This document shows, one piece after another, positions 35,027-44,564 of a DNA stretch of 64,000 nt; position 1 is the first letter of the stretch, and the number at the start of each line of letters is the position of its first letter. The notes below the pieces were generated by a model. It searched no databases and was not told the DNA's origin. It worked only from the letters and a program-made list of their open reading frames with translations. The translations under genes were made by a program, and so were the position numbers. This DNA comes from Bacteroidales bacterium (GTDB lineage: Bacteria > Bacteroidota > Bacteroidia > Bacteroidales > UBA932), in contig JAFXVX010000017.1 of assembly GCA_017534745.1 (NCBI GenBank), positions 1-64,000 on the forward strand, written 5' to 3'.

Positions 35027-37999
35027 TTAGAAGTTGATGCTTACACGGAGAGTGTACAGACGCGGACGGGGGACGATGCTGTCGTCAACGCCGTCGAGCG
35101 AGGTGAGTTCAGGATCGAGGCCTGAGTACTTGGTGAACGTGCAGACGTTCTGTACGGAGGCGGCGATGCGGATCGAGTTCATCAGCCAGTCGGTAGGATC
35201 GATCTTGAAGGTGTAGCCGAGGTTGATGTCGTCGATCTTGAAGAAGGAAGCTTTCTCGACGAAGAGGTCGGAATACTTCTGGTTGGTGTCGATGGGCTTT
35301 GTCCAGCCGTCGATGAGGAAGGCGCTGGAGAGGTTGTTGATGTAGCCCTTCGTGTAGTCGTCGCTGTAGGAAGTGGAGTAGCCCATGGCGACCTTGTTGA
35401 TGGCGTAGTTGCCGAACGAGCCGTGGCCGCTGAGGGAGAAGTCCCAGTTCTTGTAGGACAGGCGGGTGTTGATACCGCAGTAAACCCTCGGGGTCGGGCT
35501 GTAGCCGGTCACGTAACGGTCGGAATCGGTGATCCTGCCGTCGCGGTCGCGGTCCACGAGACCGTTCTCGACGGGCTTGCCGTTCTCGTCATAGAGTTGC
35601 TCGAACAGGTAGAAGGTGTAGGGTGAGAAACCGACCCTGTGGAGGGAGGTGAATCCACCCGTGCCGCCCATACCGGCACCCGTGGTGACACCGAGGTAGC
35701 CGGCCATGTTCTTCTCGGTCAGCTTGGTGATCTTGGTGTCCTGGACGGTGATGTTGCCGCCGACTGACCAGTGCCAGTCCTTGGTCTCGATGATAGCGGC
35801 GTTGAGGCTGAGCTCGATACCCTTGTTGACCATGCTGCCGATGTTGGAGATGATCACGTTGGAGAAGTTGGAGCCGAGAGGCGCGCTGACGAGGTTCAGA
35901 AGGTCGAAAGTCCTCCTGTAGTAGCCCTCGATGCTGCCGGTGATCCTGTCATTGAGGAAGCCGAAATCAACACCTACGTTGTAGGTCTCGGTCGTCTCCC
36001 ACTTGATGTTGGGGTTGTAGGCCTGGGGGGCGAGGACGTTATAGTTGCCTTCACCCATGTTGTACCTCATGTTGATGACGGTCGGGGCCTCGTAGCGGGC
36101 GAGGTAAGGATAGTAGTCCGAACCGATGTCCTGCTGGCCGGTGCGGCCCCATCCGAGACGGAGCTTGAGGGCGGAAACAGGGGCCACGTTCTTGAGGAAG
36201 CTCTCCTCCTTGATGTTCCATGCGAAAGCCACCGAAGGGAAGATACCCCAGCGGTTCTTCTTGCTGAAACGCGAGGATGCATCCGCACGGAGGGTGGCCG
36301 TGAAGAGGTAGCGGCTCTTGATGGACCAGTTGGCCCTGCCGAAGAAGGAGATAAGGTAGTACTCCTTGGCGTTGGTCGGGGACTCGAAGTAGAGATCCTC
36401 TTCGCGGAAACGGGGTTCTACATTGTAGTAGGATGTGTTGTCATAGCGGACGTAGTTGTGCTGCCAGCTGTAACCGGCCATCACGTCGAGGTTGCACCAC
36501 TTGAACTCGTGGTTGTAGTCGGCATAGGCCTCGAGGAGGGCGTTGCGGTTGTAGTTGGTGTACTTGGTCGCGAGATCAGGGCTTGACTTGGCCGCGCTGA
36601 AGGAGCCGAGGTAGTTGTACTGCTCGCCCTTTGTCTTGGCGACGTCATAACCCATGTTGACATTGAAGCGGAGATCCTCGAAGCCGTGGACCTTGTAGTC
36701 GAGCTGGAGGTTACCGATGGAACGGAGGGTCTTGCCGTTGTTGTAGTAGTCGTACATGACGGAAAGAGGGTTCGTCGAAGCCATCGAGTTGGGATCGCCG
36801 CCGGAGTACCAGTTCCAGTACTGCTTCTTGGCGTCGCGGATGGGCTTGGTCGGGTCGAAGGCAATAGCGTTGCCGATGGCGCCGGTGTTGGCCCAGTTGG
36901 TGCTCTGGTAGATACCCTTGATGTTGGCGATGATCGAGAGGTGGTCCTTGAAGAGCTTCGGGGAGAGGCTCACGTCGATGTTGCCCCTCTGGTTGTCACC
37001 GGTCTTGAGGGTCGCCTGGTCGAGGTTGTAGCCGAGGCTGGCGCGGAAGGGAACCTTCTTGCCGCCGGTCGCGCTGATGTTGTGGTCGGTCTGGATCGCG
37101 ATACGGTAGATCTGCTTCTGCCAGTCAGTCGAAGAGTCCGTGAGAAGGTCGGCCTTCTCAGGGTGGTTCGCGGTGATGTAATCGCGGAACTGGTCGGCGC
37201 TCATCATGTTGATGGTAGAGTAGTTCTGCTTGAGGGAAACGCTGCCGGTGTAGTTGACCTTGATCTTGCCGGAAGTGCCGGAGCCCTTCTTGGTCGTGAT
37301 CATGATGACACCGTTGGAAGCGCGGGAACCGTAGATAGCGGTCGCGGAGGCGTCCTTGAGGACGGAGAAGCTCTCGATGTCATTGGGGTTGACGGAAGCG
37401 AGAGGATCACCCATACCGGCACCGCCGTCGCCCGTCACGGGGACACCGTCGATGACGATGAGAGGGTCGTTGGAGGCGTTCAGCGAAGCGGCGCCACGGA
37501 TACGGATCGTAGCCGAAGCACCGGGCTGGCCGGAAGCCGGGATAATGTTAAGACCCGGGACCTTGCCGAGGAGGACCTGGCTCGGGGAGGTGATGGATCC
37601 CCTGTTGATGTCGTCGGCCTTGACGGTCGCGACGGAGCCTGTGAGGTCGCTCTTCTTGACGGTGCCGTAGCCGATGACGACGACGTCGTCGAGGAACTCG
37701 GTGTCCTCGGCGAGAGTCACTGTCGCAGGGACTGCGGAGGCCGGGAAAGACTGGCTCGCATAGCCGATACAGCTGATTTCAACCACTGCATCAGCCTTGG
37801 AGACTGAGAGAACGTATTCGCCGTCCAGTCCTGTCGAGGTACCGTTCGTGGTCCCCTGTTCCAGGACTGTGGCCCCGATTACGGGCCCCTGGGCGTCGAC
37901 TACCGTTCCCTTGACCTGGTACCCGCCCTGGGCGAGCACAGATGTGGCGAAAATGCTCCCGAAGAGCATAAGGGCCACTGCGGTTAGTAATCTTTTCAT
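35027..37999 (-). CDS. SusC/RagA family TonB-dependent outer-membrane transporter (pair 2)
   Basis: This 990-residue protein has a signal peptide cut near ...SVLAQGG. It carries the carboxypeptidase-regulatory-like domain (YQVKGTVVDAQGPVIGATVLEQG, ~26-100), a DDVVVIGYGTVKKSDLTGSV segment, the plug domain with SVLKDASATAIYGSRASNGVI, and a long beta-barrel ending in an aromatic residue (…LRVSINF). It imports oligosaccharides across the outer membrane using TonB energy. It follows the MFS gene by 29 bp, so the operon from the promoter at 39447 includes it. Ligand, probably an alpha-glucan, inferred from neighbours. Confidence 0.96.
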   Translation of the reverse strand: MKRLLTAVALMLFGSIFATSVLAQGGYQVKGTVVDAQGPVIGATVLEQGTTNGTSTGLDGEYVLSVSKADAVVEISCIGYASQSFPASAVPATVTLAEDTEFLDDVVVIGYGTVKKSDLTGSVATVKADDINRGSITSPSQVLLGKVPGLNIIPASGQPGASATIRIRGAASLNASNDPLIVIDGVPVTGDGGAGMGDPLASVNPNDIESFSVLKDASATAIYGSRASNGVIMITTKKGSGTSGKIKVNYTGSVSLKQNYSTINMMSADQFRDYITANHPEKADLLTDSSTDWQKQIYRIAIQTDHNISATGGKKVPFRASLGYNLDQATLKTGDNQRGNIDVSLSPKLFKDHLSIIANIKGIYQSTNWANTGAIGNAIAFDPTKPIRDAKKQYWNWYSGGDPNSMASTNPLSVMYDYYNNGKTLRSIGNLQLDYKVHGFEDLRFNVNMGYDVAKTKGEQYNYLGSFSAAKSSPDLATKYTNYNRNALLEAYADYNHEFKWCNLDVMAGYSWQHNYVRYDNTSYYNVEPRFREEDLYFESPTNAKEYYLISFFGRANWSIKSRYLFTATLRADASSRFSKKNRWGIFPSVAFAWNIKEESFLKNVAPVSALKLRLGWGRTGQQDIGSDYYPYLARYEAPTVINMRYNMGEGNYNVLAPQAYNPNIKWETTETYNVGVDFGFLNDRITGSIEGYYRRTFDLLNLVSAPLGSNFSNVIISNIGSMVNKGIELSLNAAIIETKDWHWSVGGNITVQDTKITKLTEKNMAGYLGVTTGAGMGGTGGFTSLHRVGFSPYTFYLFEQLYDENGKPVENGLVDRDRDGRITDSDRYVTGYSPTPRVYCGINTRLSYKNWDFSLSGHGSFGNYAINKVAMGYSTSYSDDYTKGYINNLSSAFLIDGWTKPIDTNQKYSDLFVEKASFFKIDDINLGYTFKIDPTDWLMNSIRIAASVQNVCTFTKYSGLDPELTSLDGVDDSIVPRPRLYTLRVSINF

Positions 38000-38028
38000 C
38001 AGTGATTAGTTAAATGGAATATAGTTAG

Positions 38029-39405
38029 TTAAGATTGCTTTTTGACCTTAATCAGAAGCACGCAGGCTGCTCCGATGACGAGGTATATACCCGCCATCAC
38101 GAGCATCATGGGCTGCTTCCCGCCGACCATGCTGAGCACGAGGCCGCCGGTCGCCGCAGCGACTATCTGCGGGAGGCAGATGGTGCAGTTGAAAAGGCCG
38201 AGGTAGCTGCCCATGTGGGGATTGCCCTCGAGCGAATTGGTCAGGAGGGTAAACGGCAGGGCGAGCATCGCGGCCCAGGCGGCGCCGACAAGGAAGTAGG
38301 CGGCGGCCGCAAGGTAGCGGTCGTGGATAAAGAACAGCGAGATGAAGCCTGCCGCACCGATGAGGAGGCTCACGATGTAGGCCAGCCTGATATTCTTGAA
38401 ACGGGGCAGGACCATGGCCCATAGGATGGAACCCACGGCCTGGACGGCGAAGACTACGCCGACCCAGTTGCCTGCGGCCTGATAGTCCGCGGAGGCCGTC
38501 GCGCCTGCTGCGGAAGGGTCTATACCCCAGCAGTTGGCAGCCAGCATCCCGTTGGAGTAGGTCCACATGTAAAGGAACGCGGCCCACGAGAAGAACTGCA
38601 CGAGGCCAACTGTCCAGAAGGTCGCGGGGGCCTTGAAGAGCAGGCGGAAGAGGCCGTCGTCATGAGATTTCTCGACTACGCCTTCGGCTTCGCTCGAAAT
38701 GACATCCTTTTTCTCTATGCCGTGGAAGGCGGCGTACTCCTCCGGGGGCATTTCCTTGACCTTGAAGAAGGTGTAGAGGACGCAGAGGATGAGGATGGCG
38801 GCGCCGACGTAGAAGGAGACCTTGACGGAGTCGGGGATGACGCCCTCGGGGGCCTCGTTGGCGATGCCTATCCAGGTGAAGAATATCGGGAAAAGGTAGC
38901 CAAAGAGGCTTCCCGCGTTGCAGAGGAAGCTCTGGATGGAGTAGGCCTCCGTCTTCTGCTCCTCGCCCACCATGTCGCCGACCATCATCTTGAAGGGCTG
39001 CATCGCGATGTTGATCGAAGTGTCGAGGAAAATGAGGCTGAAGAGGCCGAACCACATCGCGGCGTTGAGCCCGAGGAATACCCTCGCGGAGAAATTGATG
39101 CTGCCGGCGTTCGGGAGGAAGACCATCACAAGGACGGCGATGATGGCACCGACAAGCAGGTACGGCTTGCGGCGGCCCATCTTGCACCAGGTCCTGTCAG
39201 AGTATTTTCCGATGAGGGGCTGGACTATCATGCCCATGAGGGGCGGAAGGATCCAGAAGAAACTCAGGGTGTGGGGGTCGGCCCCGAGAGTCGCGAATAT
39301 ACGGCTGATATTGGCGCTCTGGAGGGCGTATGCTATCTGTACTCCGAGGAATCCGAAACTCAGATTCCACATCTGCCAGAAGGATAAGGAACGTTTCTCA
39401 CTCAT
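38029..39405 (-). CDS. MFS sugar transporter (SLC45/maltose-type)
   Basis: This 458-residue inner-membrane carrier has about 12 hydrophobic helices. The N-terminus shows the family pattern LSFWQMWNLSFGFLGVQIAYALQSANISRIF, then PLIGKYSDRTWCKMGRRKPYLL, the conserved loop-2 D-R-x(n)-G-R-R-K-P signature. It probably moves maltose or maltooligosaccharides into the cytosol, feeding MalQ. One TCATTTCGA-type repeat is translated in the central cytosolic loop (DVISSEAEGVVEKSHDD), a place that tolerates insertions. The gene has its own promoter with an operator-like palindrome and leads the second half of the locus. Confidence 0.9.
   Translation of the reverse strand: MSEKRSLSFWQMWNLSFGFLGVQIAYALQSANISRIFATLGADPHTLSFFWILPPLMGMIVQPLIGKYSDRTWCKMGRRKPYLLVGAIIAVLVMVFLPNAGSINFSARVFLGLNAAMWFGLFSLIFLDTSINIAMQPFKMMVGDMVGEEQKTEAYSIQSFLCNAGSLFGYLFPIFFTWIGIANEAPEGVIPDSVKVSFYVGAAILILCVLYTFFKVKEMPPEEYAAFHGIEKKDVISSEAEGVVEKSHDDGLFRLLFKAPATFWTVGLVQFFSWAAFLYMWTYSNGMLAANCWGIDPSAAGATASADYQAAGNWVGVVFAVQAVGSILWAMVLPRFKNIRLAYIVSLLIGAAGFISLFFIHDRYLAAAAYFLVGAAWAAMLALPFTLLTNSLEGNPHMGSYLGLFNCTICLPQIVAAATGGLVLSMVGGKQPMMLVMAGIYLVIGAACVLLIKVKKQS
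38664..38705. repeat. TCATTTCGA-type repeat, in frame in the MFS transporter
   Basis: Starts GAGATTTCTCGACTACGCC and ends GCTCGAAATGACAT on plus. A slightly longer unit than others (about 42 bp). It encodes VISSEAEGVVEKS in the cytosolic loop between the two halves of the carrier. Confidence 0.75.
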
Positions 39406-39422
39406 TTACGGCGAGTTTTAGT

Positions 39423-39444
39423 GTTTGTGGTTTAGCCCACAAAC
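39423..39444. promoter_or_regulatory. operator-like inverted repeat at the MFS promoter
   Basis: GTTTGTGG-TTTAGC-CCACAAAC is a perfect 8-bp inverted repeat with a 6-nt spacer, spanning the -7 box and the start site. A repressor bound here would block transcription; as RNA only part of it would be present. The only such element seen in the locus. Confidence 0.5.
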
Positions 39445-39447
39445 ATA
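39440..39447 (-). promoter_or_regulatory. -7 promoter box of the MFS-susCD operon
   Basis: Minus-strand TATGTTTG matches TAnnTTTG. It overlaps the palindrome at 39423-39444 by five bases. Start of transcription near 39435, leader about 30 nt. Confidence 0.6.
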
Positions 39448-39498
39448 CAAAATATTCCTTAAATAAAAAATAGGCAGGATTAGGAACCCTGACGGAAC

Positions 39499-40800
39499 TT
39501 ACTTAAATACAACGAAATACCCGTACGGACCGAAGGTAAGAGACTCGTCCCTTTCGGAGAAACCGGACGGATAGGCGCAGGTGACCTCCCTTCCCGTCGT
39601 ATTTACCGCGACAAGACCGTTGTCATAGACTATCCACACGGTGCTGTCGGAGACATAGCTTGTGAATCCCCTGCTGCGGTCAAGCAGGGAAAGCACAGAC
39701 ATAGCAGCCTCGTATTCTCCCGTGTAGGAAGTATTTGACGCCCAGTCCATTACGGTGACATTAATGAAATTGACCTTCGACGGGTATCCGATCTCCTGCG
39801 AGGAATAGATAAGCGGCGAACCGTCAAGGGCGGCCGCGAGGACAAAGGCCGAAAGGGCGGCCTTTTCGCCCGGGAACTGGACGACGGGGCTGACTTCGGA
39901 AGCATCGTCGTGATTGGTGATGAAAAACAGTTTTGATTTTCCTTCCGGAACCCTCGAAACGGTCTGGGAAAAACTCCCTATCATAAAGGCGGAAGGCTTT
40001 GACCTTTCGGCGAATAGGTCCACGAGGCCGGCTTTCAGGGCGCGGCTGAAGACGATGTCGAAGCCGTCGTCATAGAGTCTCTCGTAGTCCGACTCGGCCA
40101 GCATCACGAGATCCGGATTGATCTGCCGGAGCGCAGTTATCGCTTCGGTCCAGAAACTGTCCGGGACTCCGTGGGCATAGTCGCAGCGGAAGCCGTCGAC
40201 GCCCTTTCCGACCCAGAAACTCATCGCGTCGATCATCGCTGCGCGAAGATCATTATTGGCGTAGTTGAGCTGCGCCACATCCGTCCAGGTCTCAGGATAG
40301 ACTATGTTCCCCTGCCCGTCCTGAGCGTACCAGTCCGGATGTTCCGTAATCCAGGGGTGGTCCCAGGCGGTGTGGTTCGCTACCCAGTCGAGCATTACCT
40401 TCATCCCCTTGCTGTGGGCATTGGAAACAAGGACGCTGAAATCGTCCAGGGTCCCGCATTCGGTGCGGATTCCCTTGTAGTCCTTTATGCAATACGGTGA
40501 GCCGAAAGCCTTCTCGGTCCCGAGCGGGTAGAAAGGCATAATCCAGAGTACGTCCGCCCCGAGCGCCTTGATTTGGGGAAGGCGCATCGTGATGGCATTC
40601 AGTTGCCTGGAGGACGCAAAGCACCTCGGGTTGGCCTCATAGAGCACATATCGCGGGCCCGAAGGTGCGGATGTCTTGACCGAGGCGGTCGGGGACTCCG
40701 GACCGCTCGGTATGAGGTTGTTGCGCGAGGCGGCGCCGTCCTTGCAAGCGGCGGAGGCAACTGCCGCCGCTGCAAGAAGAATTATACCGAACCGTCTCAT
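39499..40800 (-). CDS. GH13 family alpha-glucanase, small lipoprotein
   Basis: This 433-residue protein has a lipoprotein signal ending ASAAC (C19). The compact GH13 barrel has region I DWVANH (H143), nucleophile D207 in GVDGFRCDYAH, acid E236 in VMLAESD and D298 in FITNHDDAS. It is related to the GH13 at 24885 (shared LPQIKALGADVLWIMP, VMLDWVANHTAWDH) but keeps the region I His. No acidic run follows the lipid Cys (K-D-G-A), so the facing is open. It overlaps the start region of the CBM26-like gene's stop by 4 bp and closes the malQ-led operon. Confidence 0.89.
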   Translation of the reverse strand: MRRFGIILLAAAAVASAACKDGAASRNNLIPSGPESPTASVKTSAPSGPRYVLYEANPRCFASSRQLNAITMRLPQIKALGADVLWIMPFYPLGTEKAFGSPYCIKDYKGIRTECGTLDDFSVLVSNAHSKGMKVMLDWVANHTAWDHPWITEHPDWYAQDGQGNIVYPETWTDVAQLNYANNDLRAAMIDAMSFWVGKGVDGFRCDYAHGVPDSFWTEAITALRQINPDLVMLAESDYERLYDDGFDIVFSRALKAGLVDLFAERSKPSAFMIGSFSQTVSRVPEGKSKLFFITNHDDASEVSPVVQFPGEKAALSAFVLAAALDGSPLIYSSQEIGYPSKVNFINVTVMDWASNTSYTGEYEAAMSVLSLLDRSRGFTSYVSDSTVWIVYDNGLVAVNTTGREVTCAYPSGFSERDESLTFGPYGYFVVFK

Positions 40801-42740
40801 TCCGCTTGGATCCAGACGTACGGCGACGAGCCGTCGGCGCCGTTAAGATAAATCGTGTAGGTGCCTTCGGGAATGCTGAGGTCTCCGCCGTCCTGGGCTA
40901 GACCAAGATCAGTCTCGAGAGCGAAAGACACGCCGCTTGCAAGGCCGAGATTGACCGTCCAGGCGCCGTCCTTGACGAACTTGAAGGCGCCGCTGAGGGA
41001 AACGCCGTGGGCGGAATACGAATCTCCCTCGACGCTGAGCGGGATGGTCCCGGAGGAGGCAGACCACTCGTTGAACTCGCCAGCGAGGGCCCAGACGGGA
41101 GCCGAGGCGGGAAGGGCCTCCGGATTCTCCGGATCCGTCACCTTGACAGAAGTCGAGGAGCCGACTCTGTAGTACACGGTAGTCGCCGATGTAAAGTCGG
41201 CAGCCGGGAGATCCAGCTGGGAGCCAACGCCACCGTCGTTGAATATAATGCTGTAGGTCGTAGCCGCCGTGTTGGACGGGAGTTCGTACTTAAGGTAGGT
41301 GTGGGTGCCCTTTGTCTCGGTCGTGTAGGTCGTGAGACCAGGCCATGCTCCGGAGAACAGGTTGCCGTCGTCGTTCCACATCCAGATGCCGCGGCCCGAG
41401 GCCGTCCATCCCGTCTCGTCGAGGATACAGATGTAATACTTCGTCCCCGGGGTCGGGGGGTCCGGAGGAGTGACTGATCCGCCGGAGTAGGTCTGGGGAT
41501 CCACGACCTTGAGAGTGGTCCCTTCGATTGCATAATAGTAGGTCTGCCCGTCGGCGAAGGTCACGGAATAATCGGCGGTCTGGTTGGTACCGTCATTGAT
41601 GATGACGTTGATCGCGCTGTCGGTGATATAGGCCTCACCCAGGGTGAATTTCGCGTAAGACAGGCTGTTGAAAGTCTCGCTTTCGGTCGATGCCAGTCCC
41701 TCCCATGCCGGAGTACCGGTTACGGGGCCATCTTCAATCCAGGCGTATAGGTTGAGAGTTCCCCATCCGGAAGGAGCATAGACATAGACGGTGGCAGACT
41801 TTTCCGTCGGTCCCGGAGGATCGTCAGGACCGGGGCCGGGAGGATCGTCGCCACCGGGATCGTCCCCACCGGGTTCATCGCCGCCACCGGGCTCACTGCC
41901 GCCGGAAGGCTCTCCGCCGGCCGCGTCGGGGGCCTCAAGGGCGGTGACGCTGTCGTCGGTGAGGGAGAAGAAGTAGTGGCGGTCGAGGGTGACGCCCTTC
42001 AGGCAATCGAAGTTCTCGAGCTGGGAACCGCCGTTATTGTTGTTGAAGATGAGGTTGAGCCCTGTCTTGCCGGTGTTGGAGGAACCGGTGTCGAAGTAGG
42101 TGTAGGTCACTCCGCCGTAGGTCCAGGTGCCGGTCGGCTGCATTCCGGGCCAGGCGCCGAACGGCTCGGGAGAGTCGGATATCCAGGCGTACATCGCGAT
42201 TTCGCTCCAGGAAGTGCCGTCCTCGACGAAGACGCCCCAGCCCTCCAGGGTCGGGAACGGCTCGTCAGCACCGCCTCCGCCGCCGGAGAAGAAGGAGCGC
42301 CAGCGGTCCACATAGACGTTGTACCAGGCGCCCTTGTCGGCATTGAGGGTGTGATAGAACGGGCCGTTGTCCACGGAGCGTTCGACACCCTGCTGGACAT
42401 TGACGAAGAAGAAGCCGTCGGAAAGGTCGTAGCCGGCATTGAAGGAAGCCGGGTCGAGGTAGATGCACCACTTCTCGGCCACGGTCTCGGAATGGGCGAG
42501 CTTCCACTTCCCCGTCGGCTCGCTCACGACCGTCGCGGAGTCTCCCGCGAAGGGGCCTGCGATGTAAAGGTCGTCGCTCTCACGCGTCGAGACGGGCATT
42601 ATAGCCTCGATGAGTATCTTCCCCGCCTGGACCACGGAAGCCTGCTTCTCGTGCTCGAAGACTATCTCCTTCTCGGAGCATCCGGCAAGGCCGAAGGCGA
42701 GAAGCGCTGCGGCTGAAAGTATATAAAGTATCTTTTTCAT
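40797..42740 (-). CDS. starch-binding lipoprotein with three CBM26-like modules
   Basis: This 647-residue lipoprotein has lipobox FGLAGC (C21). After an N-terminal domain of ~150 residues come three modules with the CBM26 pattern: MYAWISDSPEPFGAWPGMQP...LNLIFNNNNGGSQ (~170-265), LNLYAWIEDGPVTGTPAWEG...INVIINDGTNQ (~325-400) and IWMWNDDGNLFSGAWPGL...YSIIFNDGGVGSQ (~440-525). A Gly/Asp/Pro-rich linker (~275-315) separates the first from the second. A SusE/F-like module ends the protein (ALAGEFNEWSASSGTIPL, FKFVKDGAWTVNLG, GTYTIYL). It has no catalytic domain. It takes the SusE/F position after the first susD, so it is a surface glycan-binding protein of pair 1. Confidence 0.8.
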   Translation of the reverse strand: MKKILYILSAAALLAFGLAGCSEKEIVFEHEKQASVVQAGKILIEAIMPVSTRESDDLYIAGPFAGDSATVVSEPTGKWKLAHSETVAEKWCIYLDPASFNAGYDLSDGFFFVNVQQGVERSVDNGPFYHTLNADKGAWYNVYVDRWRSFFSGGGGGADEPFPTLEGWGVFVEDGTSWSEIAMYAWISDSPEPFGAWPGMQPTGTWTYGGVTYTYFDTGSSNTGKTGLNLIFNNNNGGSQLENFDCLKGVTLDRHYFFSLTDDSVTALEAPDAAGGEPSGGSEPGGGDEPGGDDPGGDDPPGPGPDDPPGPTEKSATVYVYAPSGWGTLNLYAWIEDGPVTGTPAWEGLASTESETFNSLSYAKFTLGEAYITDSAINVIINDGTNQTADYSVTFADGQTYYYAIEGTTLKVVDPQTYSGGSVTPPDPPTPGTKYYICILDETGWTASGRGIWMWNDDGNLFSGAWPGLTTYTTETKGTHTYLKYELPSNTAATTYSIIFNDGGVGSQLDLPAADFTSATTVYYRVGSSTSVKVTDPENPEALPASAPVWALAGEFNEWSASSGTIPLSVEGDSYSAHGVSLSGAFKFVKDGAWTVNLGLASGVSFALETDLGLAQDGGDLSIPEGTYTIYLNGADGSSPYVWIQAE

Positions 42741-42758
42741 ATCACAAGTGCTTTATAA

Positions 42759-44552
42759 TCAATAACCCGGGGTCTGCTGGAGGCCGGAGTTGGTCTGGAA
42801 GGCCGACTGCGGCAGAGGGTACCACTCGTACTTGCGGTCACGCTTCACGGGGATAAGGCTTCCGTCCACATCCGTGGCGCGGCCGAAGAACCACCACTGG
42901 CCCTGGGTGAACTTGTCGTAGCGACGGAGGTCCGTCCTTCTGCGACGCCCCTCGGAGAGGAACTCCTTGCCCCACTCGGAGAGCATCCAGTCGAGGTCGA
43001 ACTCCTCGAAACCGGGGCCCGGGACGGCGAGGGCCGCCTCCTTGTCGGAGGAGGAGAAATAGCGCCCGCGGACGGCATCCACAAGGTCTTTCGCGCCGCC
43101 GGCGTCACCGGAGCGCAGCTTGCATTCGGCCAGCATGTAGTAGGCCTCGGCGAGTCGGAACTCGACGTTGTCGATGTTGCGGAAATCGATGCCGGAAGTC
43201 GCGGGATACATGGGATATTTGATGAGCCTGTAGCCCGAATTGACCTCGCCGTAATAGGGCGACATCACCGGCTTGACGCTCGCGGGCTTACGGAAAGTGG
43301 CAAGCTGGTCCACATAGACGAGATCCATTCCGTCGCGGTCGGCGTCGGCCTTGACGGGGGACGTCGTGCCGTACTCGTACTGGGGGCCTTTGAGGAAAAG
43401 GCCGCCGTTCCAGACGCCGGAGGGGCAGCTGTAGGCCTTCTTACGGATATCCCTGTCGTCGAACCTCTCATAGACGGCGCCGAGCTTGTCGCCGTACGCC
43501 TCGCCGAGGAAGCTCTCGCCGCCGGTATCGGTCCCGCCGAGGGCGAGGATTTCACCGCTGTTGTCGTGGGAAGGAACCACTATCTCGCAGTTCCAGCCGC
43601 TGGCGTCGCTGGCGGGGTCTCCCATTATGTTCTTCCAGTTGTACGGAAGGCCCTTGAGGTTACGCGTGTTGCCCATATTGAACGGGGACTGGCCCTGCTC
43701 GCAGGCAAAGGCGAATACGATCTCAGGGCAGGTCCTGTTGCCGTACTTGAAGATATCGCGGTAGTCCGGCACTATGCTGTAGGTGCCGTAATCCCCGGCT
43801 ATAATCTTTTCACAGATGGCGGCGCACTCGTCATAGTGATCCTCTCCTATGAAGACGCCGGCATTGAGCGAGAGTTGGGCGCGGAGCATCCTGTTCATGG
43901 CCTGATTCATCCGGTTGACCTTGTTCTGCGGAAGATGTTCGACGGACTCGTCAAGCTCCGTTGCTATGAAATTGTAGATACTGCGGCAGCCGGCCTCGAA
44001 CGAACCGAGGCGGCGTGACTCGCTCGGAGGTACTTCGTCGCTGACGGTATTGCAAAGCGGAAGCGAGCCGCCCCATGCCTGGAAGTTGATGTAGTAGCAC
44101 CAGGCCCGGAGGGTACGGATCTCAGCGATGTAGGAGTCGAACTGCTCCCTGGACATCTTGAGGTCCGAAGGCTCGATGGTCTGGAGGTCGTATATGATGT
44201 TGTTGGCGAGGCCGATGGTTGTCCACGACTCCTGCCAGGCCTGGAGGATAATCTTGGACTCCGAGTTCCACCGCTGGACGGAAAGGACGTACTTTTCGCC
44301 TTCGTCGTAGCCCCAGCCGTCGTTCCAGATGCGCCAGGCCATCTGGTCGGCGGAATACTCCTGGAGGTAGAACATCTTTTCGGAGAGGTTGCTCTGGGCC
44401 TCGCTGTAAACGGAGGCGACAGCGGCCTTGACGCTGTTTTCGTCCTGGTAGAAGACGCCCTTGTCGAGGGAGGAATAGACCTTCTCGTCAAGATTGACGC
44501 AGGAGACCGCTGCAGCGGCCGCAAGCATTGCTATGAATATATTCTTTTTCAT
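42759..44552 (-). CDS. SusD/RagB family nutrient-binding lipoprotein (pair 1)
   Basis: This 597-residue protein has lipobox AAAVSC (C18). SusD features: LDEKVYSSLDKGVFYQDENSVKAAVASVY, the YIAEIRTLRAWCYYINFQAWGGSLPL helix pair, MLRAQLSLNAGVFIG, a LDWMLSEWGKEFLSEGRRRTDLRRYD motif and the C-terminal QQTPGY. It pairs with the SusC encoded 12 bp upstream. It is only distantly similar to the SusD at 33359, so the two pairs are not a recent duplication. Confidence 0.94.
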   Translation of the reverse strand: MKKNIFIAMLAAAAAVSCVNLDEKVYSSLDKGVFYQDENSVKAAVASVYSEAQSNLSEKMFYLQEYSADQMAWRIWNDGWGYDEGEKYVLSVQRWNSESKIILQAWQESWTTIGLANNIIYDLQTIEPSDLKMSREQFDSYIAEIRTLRAWCYYINFQAWGGSLPLCNTVSDEVPPSESRRLGSFEAGCRSIYNFIATELDESVEHLPQNKVNRMNQAMNRMLRAQLSLNAGVFIGEDHYDECAAICEKIIAGDYGTYSIVPDYRDIFKYGNRTCPEIVFAFACEQGQSPFNMGNTRNLKGLPYNWKNIMGDPASDASGWNCEIVVPSHDNSGEILALGGTDTGGESFLGEAYGDKLGAVYERFDDRDIRKKAYSCPSGVWNGGLFLKGPQYEYGTTSPVKADADRDGMDLVYVDQLATFRKPASVKPVMSPYYGEVNSGYRLIKYPMYPATSGIDFRNIDNVEFRLAEAYYMLAECKLRSGDAGGAKDLVDAVRGRYFSSSDKEAALAVPGPGFEEFDLDWMLSEWGKEFLSEGRRRRTDLRRYDKFTQGQWWFFGRATDVDGSLIPVKRDRKYEWYPLPQSAFQTNSGLQQTPGY

Positions 44553-44564
44553 AATCGTCGTCTT

